Shown: positions 5,340 through 5,479 of the stretch, in pieces
Layout: each line of letters starts with the position of its first letter
Position numbering within the stretch: the stretch's first letter is position 1
From: a bacterium
GTDB lineage: Bacteria > Latescibacterota > UBA2968 > GCA-2709665
Assembly: GCA_027619145.1 (NCBI GenBank)
Contig: JAQCGA010000313.1
Location: forward strand, 1 to 5,479
Reading direction: 5' to 3'
Length of the DNA stretch: 5,479 nt
Translations under genes and position numbers: made by a program
The notes under the pieces: model-generated
Databases searched by the model: none
The model's input: the letters and a program-made list of their open reading frames with translations, nothing else
Told to the model about the DNA's origin: nothing

Positions 5340-5479
5340 ATGATTGGGCAGAAACTCGAACAATACGAAATTCGCGAGCAGATTGGCCGAGGAGCAATGG
5401 GCACGGTTTACCGGGCCTACGATACGGCATTGGACCGTGAAGTTGCCGTAAAGGTGCTTTCCCCGATGGCCGCTCCAGG
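5340..5479 (+). CDS. Serine/threonine protein kinase, PknB-like (3' partial)
   Basis: The frame opens at ATG 5340 and runs off the right edge, giving 46 complete codons. Seen: MIGQKLEQYEI, the usual opening of bacterial Hanks-type kinases; the glycine-rich ATP loop GRGAMGTVY at residues 16-24; and VAVKVL with the catalytic ATP-anchoring lysine K38. The spacing between loop and lysine is normal. The catalytic loop, DFG, activation segment and any transmembrane or sensor domain lie beyond the window. The enzyme should phosphorylate Ser/Thr residues on protein partners, with the kinase domain cytoplasmic. An in-frame GTG at 5235 could extend the protein by 35 residues, but that sequence looks non-coding, so I prefer 5340 despite its weak ribosome-binding site (GGGTTGAG). 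No link to the transporter is shown; a terminator separates it from the lipoprotein gene. Confidence 0.93.
   Translation, partial: MIGQKLEQYEIREQIGRGAMGTVYRAYDTALDREVAVKVLSPMAAP

Noticed and set aside
1..5479. CRISPR array, tRNA, rRNA, insertion sequence or defence cassette
   Set aside because: I looked for regular spaced repeats, cloverleaf features, transposase motifs and terminal repeats and saw none.

Overview
The window looks like ordinary chromosomal DNA from a Gram-negative-type (diderm) bacterium. It encodes a cleavable-signal-peptide solute-binding protein, a lipobox lipoprotein and the start of an eukaryotic-like Ser/Thr kinase. I cannot name the lineage from sequence alone. Base composition is moderately GC-rich. 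The coding strand is visibly rich in G and T, and all supported genes lie on the + strand.

Positions 1-4016 hold a tightly packed three-gene ABC importer operon: an ATP-binding protein cut by the left edge (1-918), a double-length permease with two fused membrane domains (923-2608) and a periplasmic solute-binding protein (2619-4016). Intergenic gaps are only 4 and 10 bases and each gene has a purine-rich ribosome-binding site, so co-translation from one mRNA is likely. The family is the Fe3+/spermidine/2-aminoethylphosphonate-like importer group. Ferric iron is a reasonable default substrate, but no iron-ligand tyrosine pair is evident, so I leave the substrate open. The binding protein carries an apparent C-terminal membrane anchor, which is unusual.

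Positions 4017-4385 have no convincing gene. They contain a hairpin terminator-like structure (4113-4152), an AT-rich island with a 16-bp perfect palindrome flanked by near-direct repeats (4171-4223), a long imperfect hairpin (4286-4344) and a strong AGGAGG ribosome-binding site. These probably form the end of the transporter transcript and the promoter plus structured leader of the next gene.

Positions 4386-5108 encode a 240-residue lipoprotein with a clear LQGC lipobox and a C-terminal region resembling a ZU5-type beta domain. An inverted repeat spans its stop codon, and a strong intrinsic terminator (5180-5222) follows. Its own leader and terminators on both sides suggest it is monocistronic.

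Positions 5340-5479 are the first 46 codons of a PknB-like Ser/Thr protein kinase, running off the right edge. It has an intact glycine-rich loop and the catalytic lysine. I found no CRISPR array, tRNA, rRNA, insertion sequence or defence system. The points worth a second look are the C-terminally anchored binding protein, the structured leader of the lipoprotein gene, and the lipoprotein itself.
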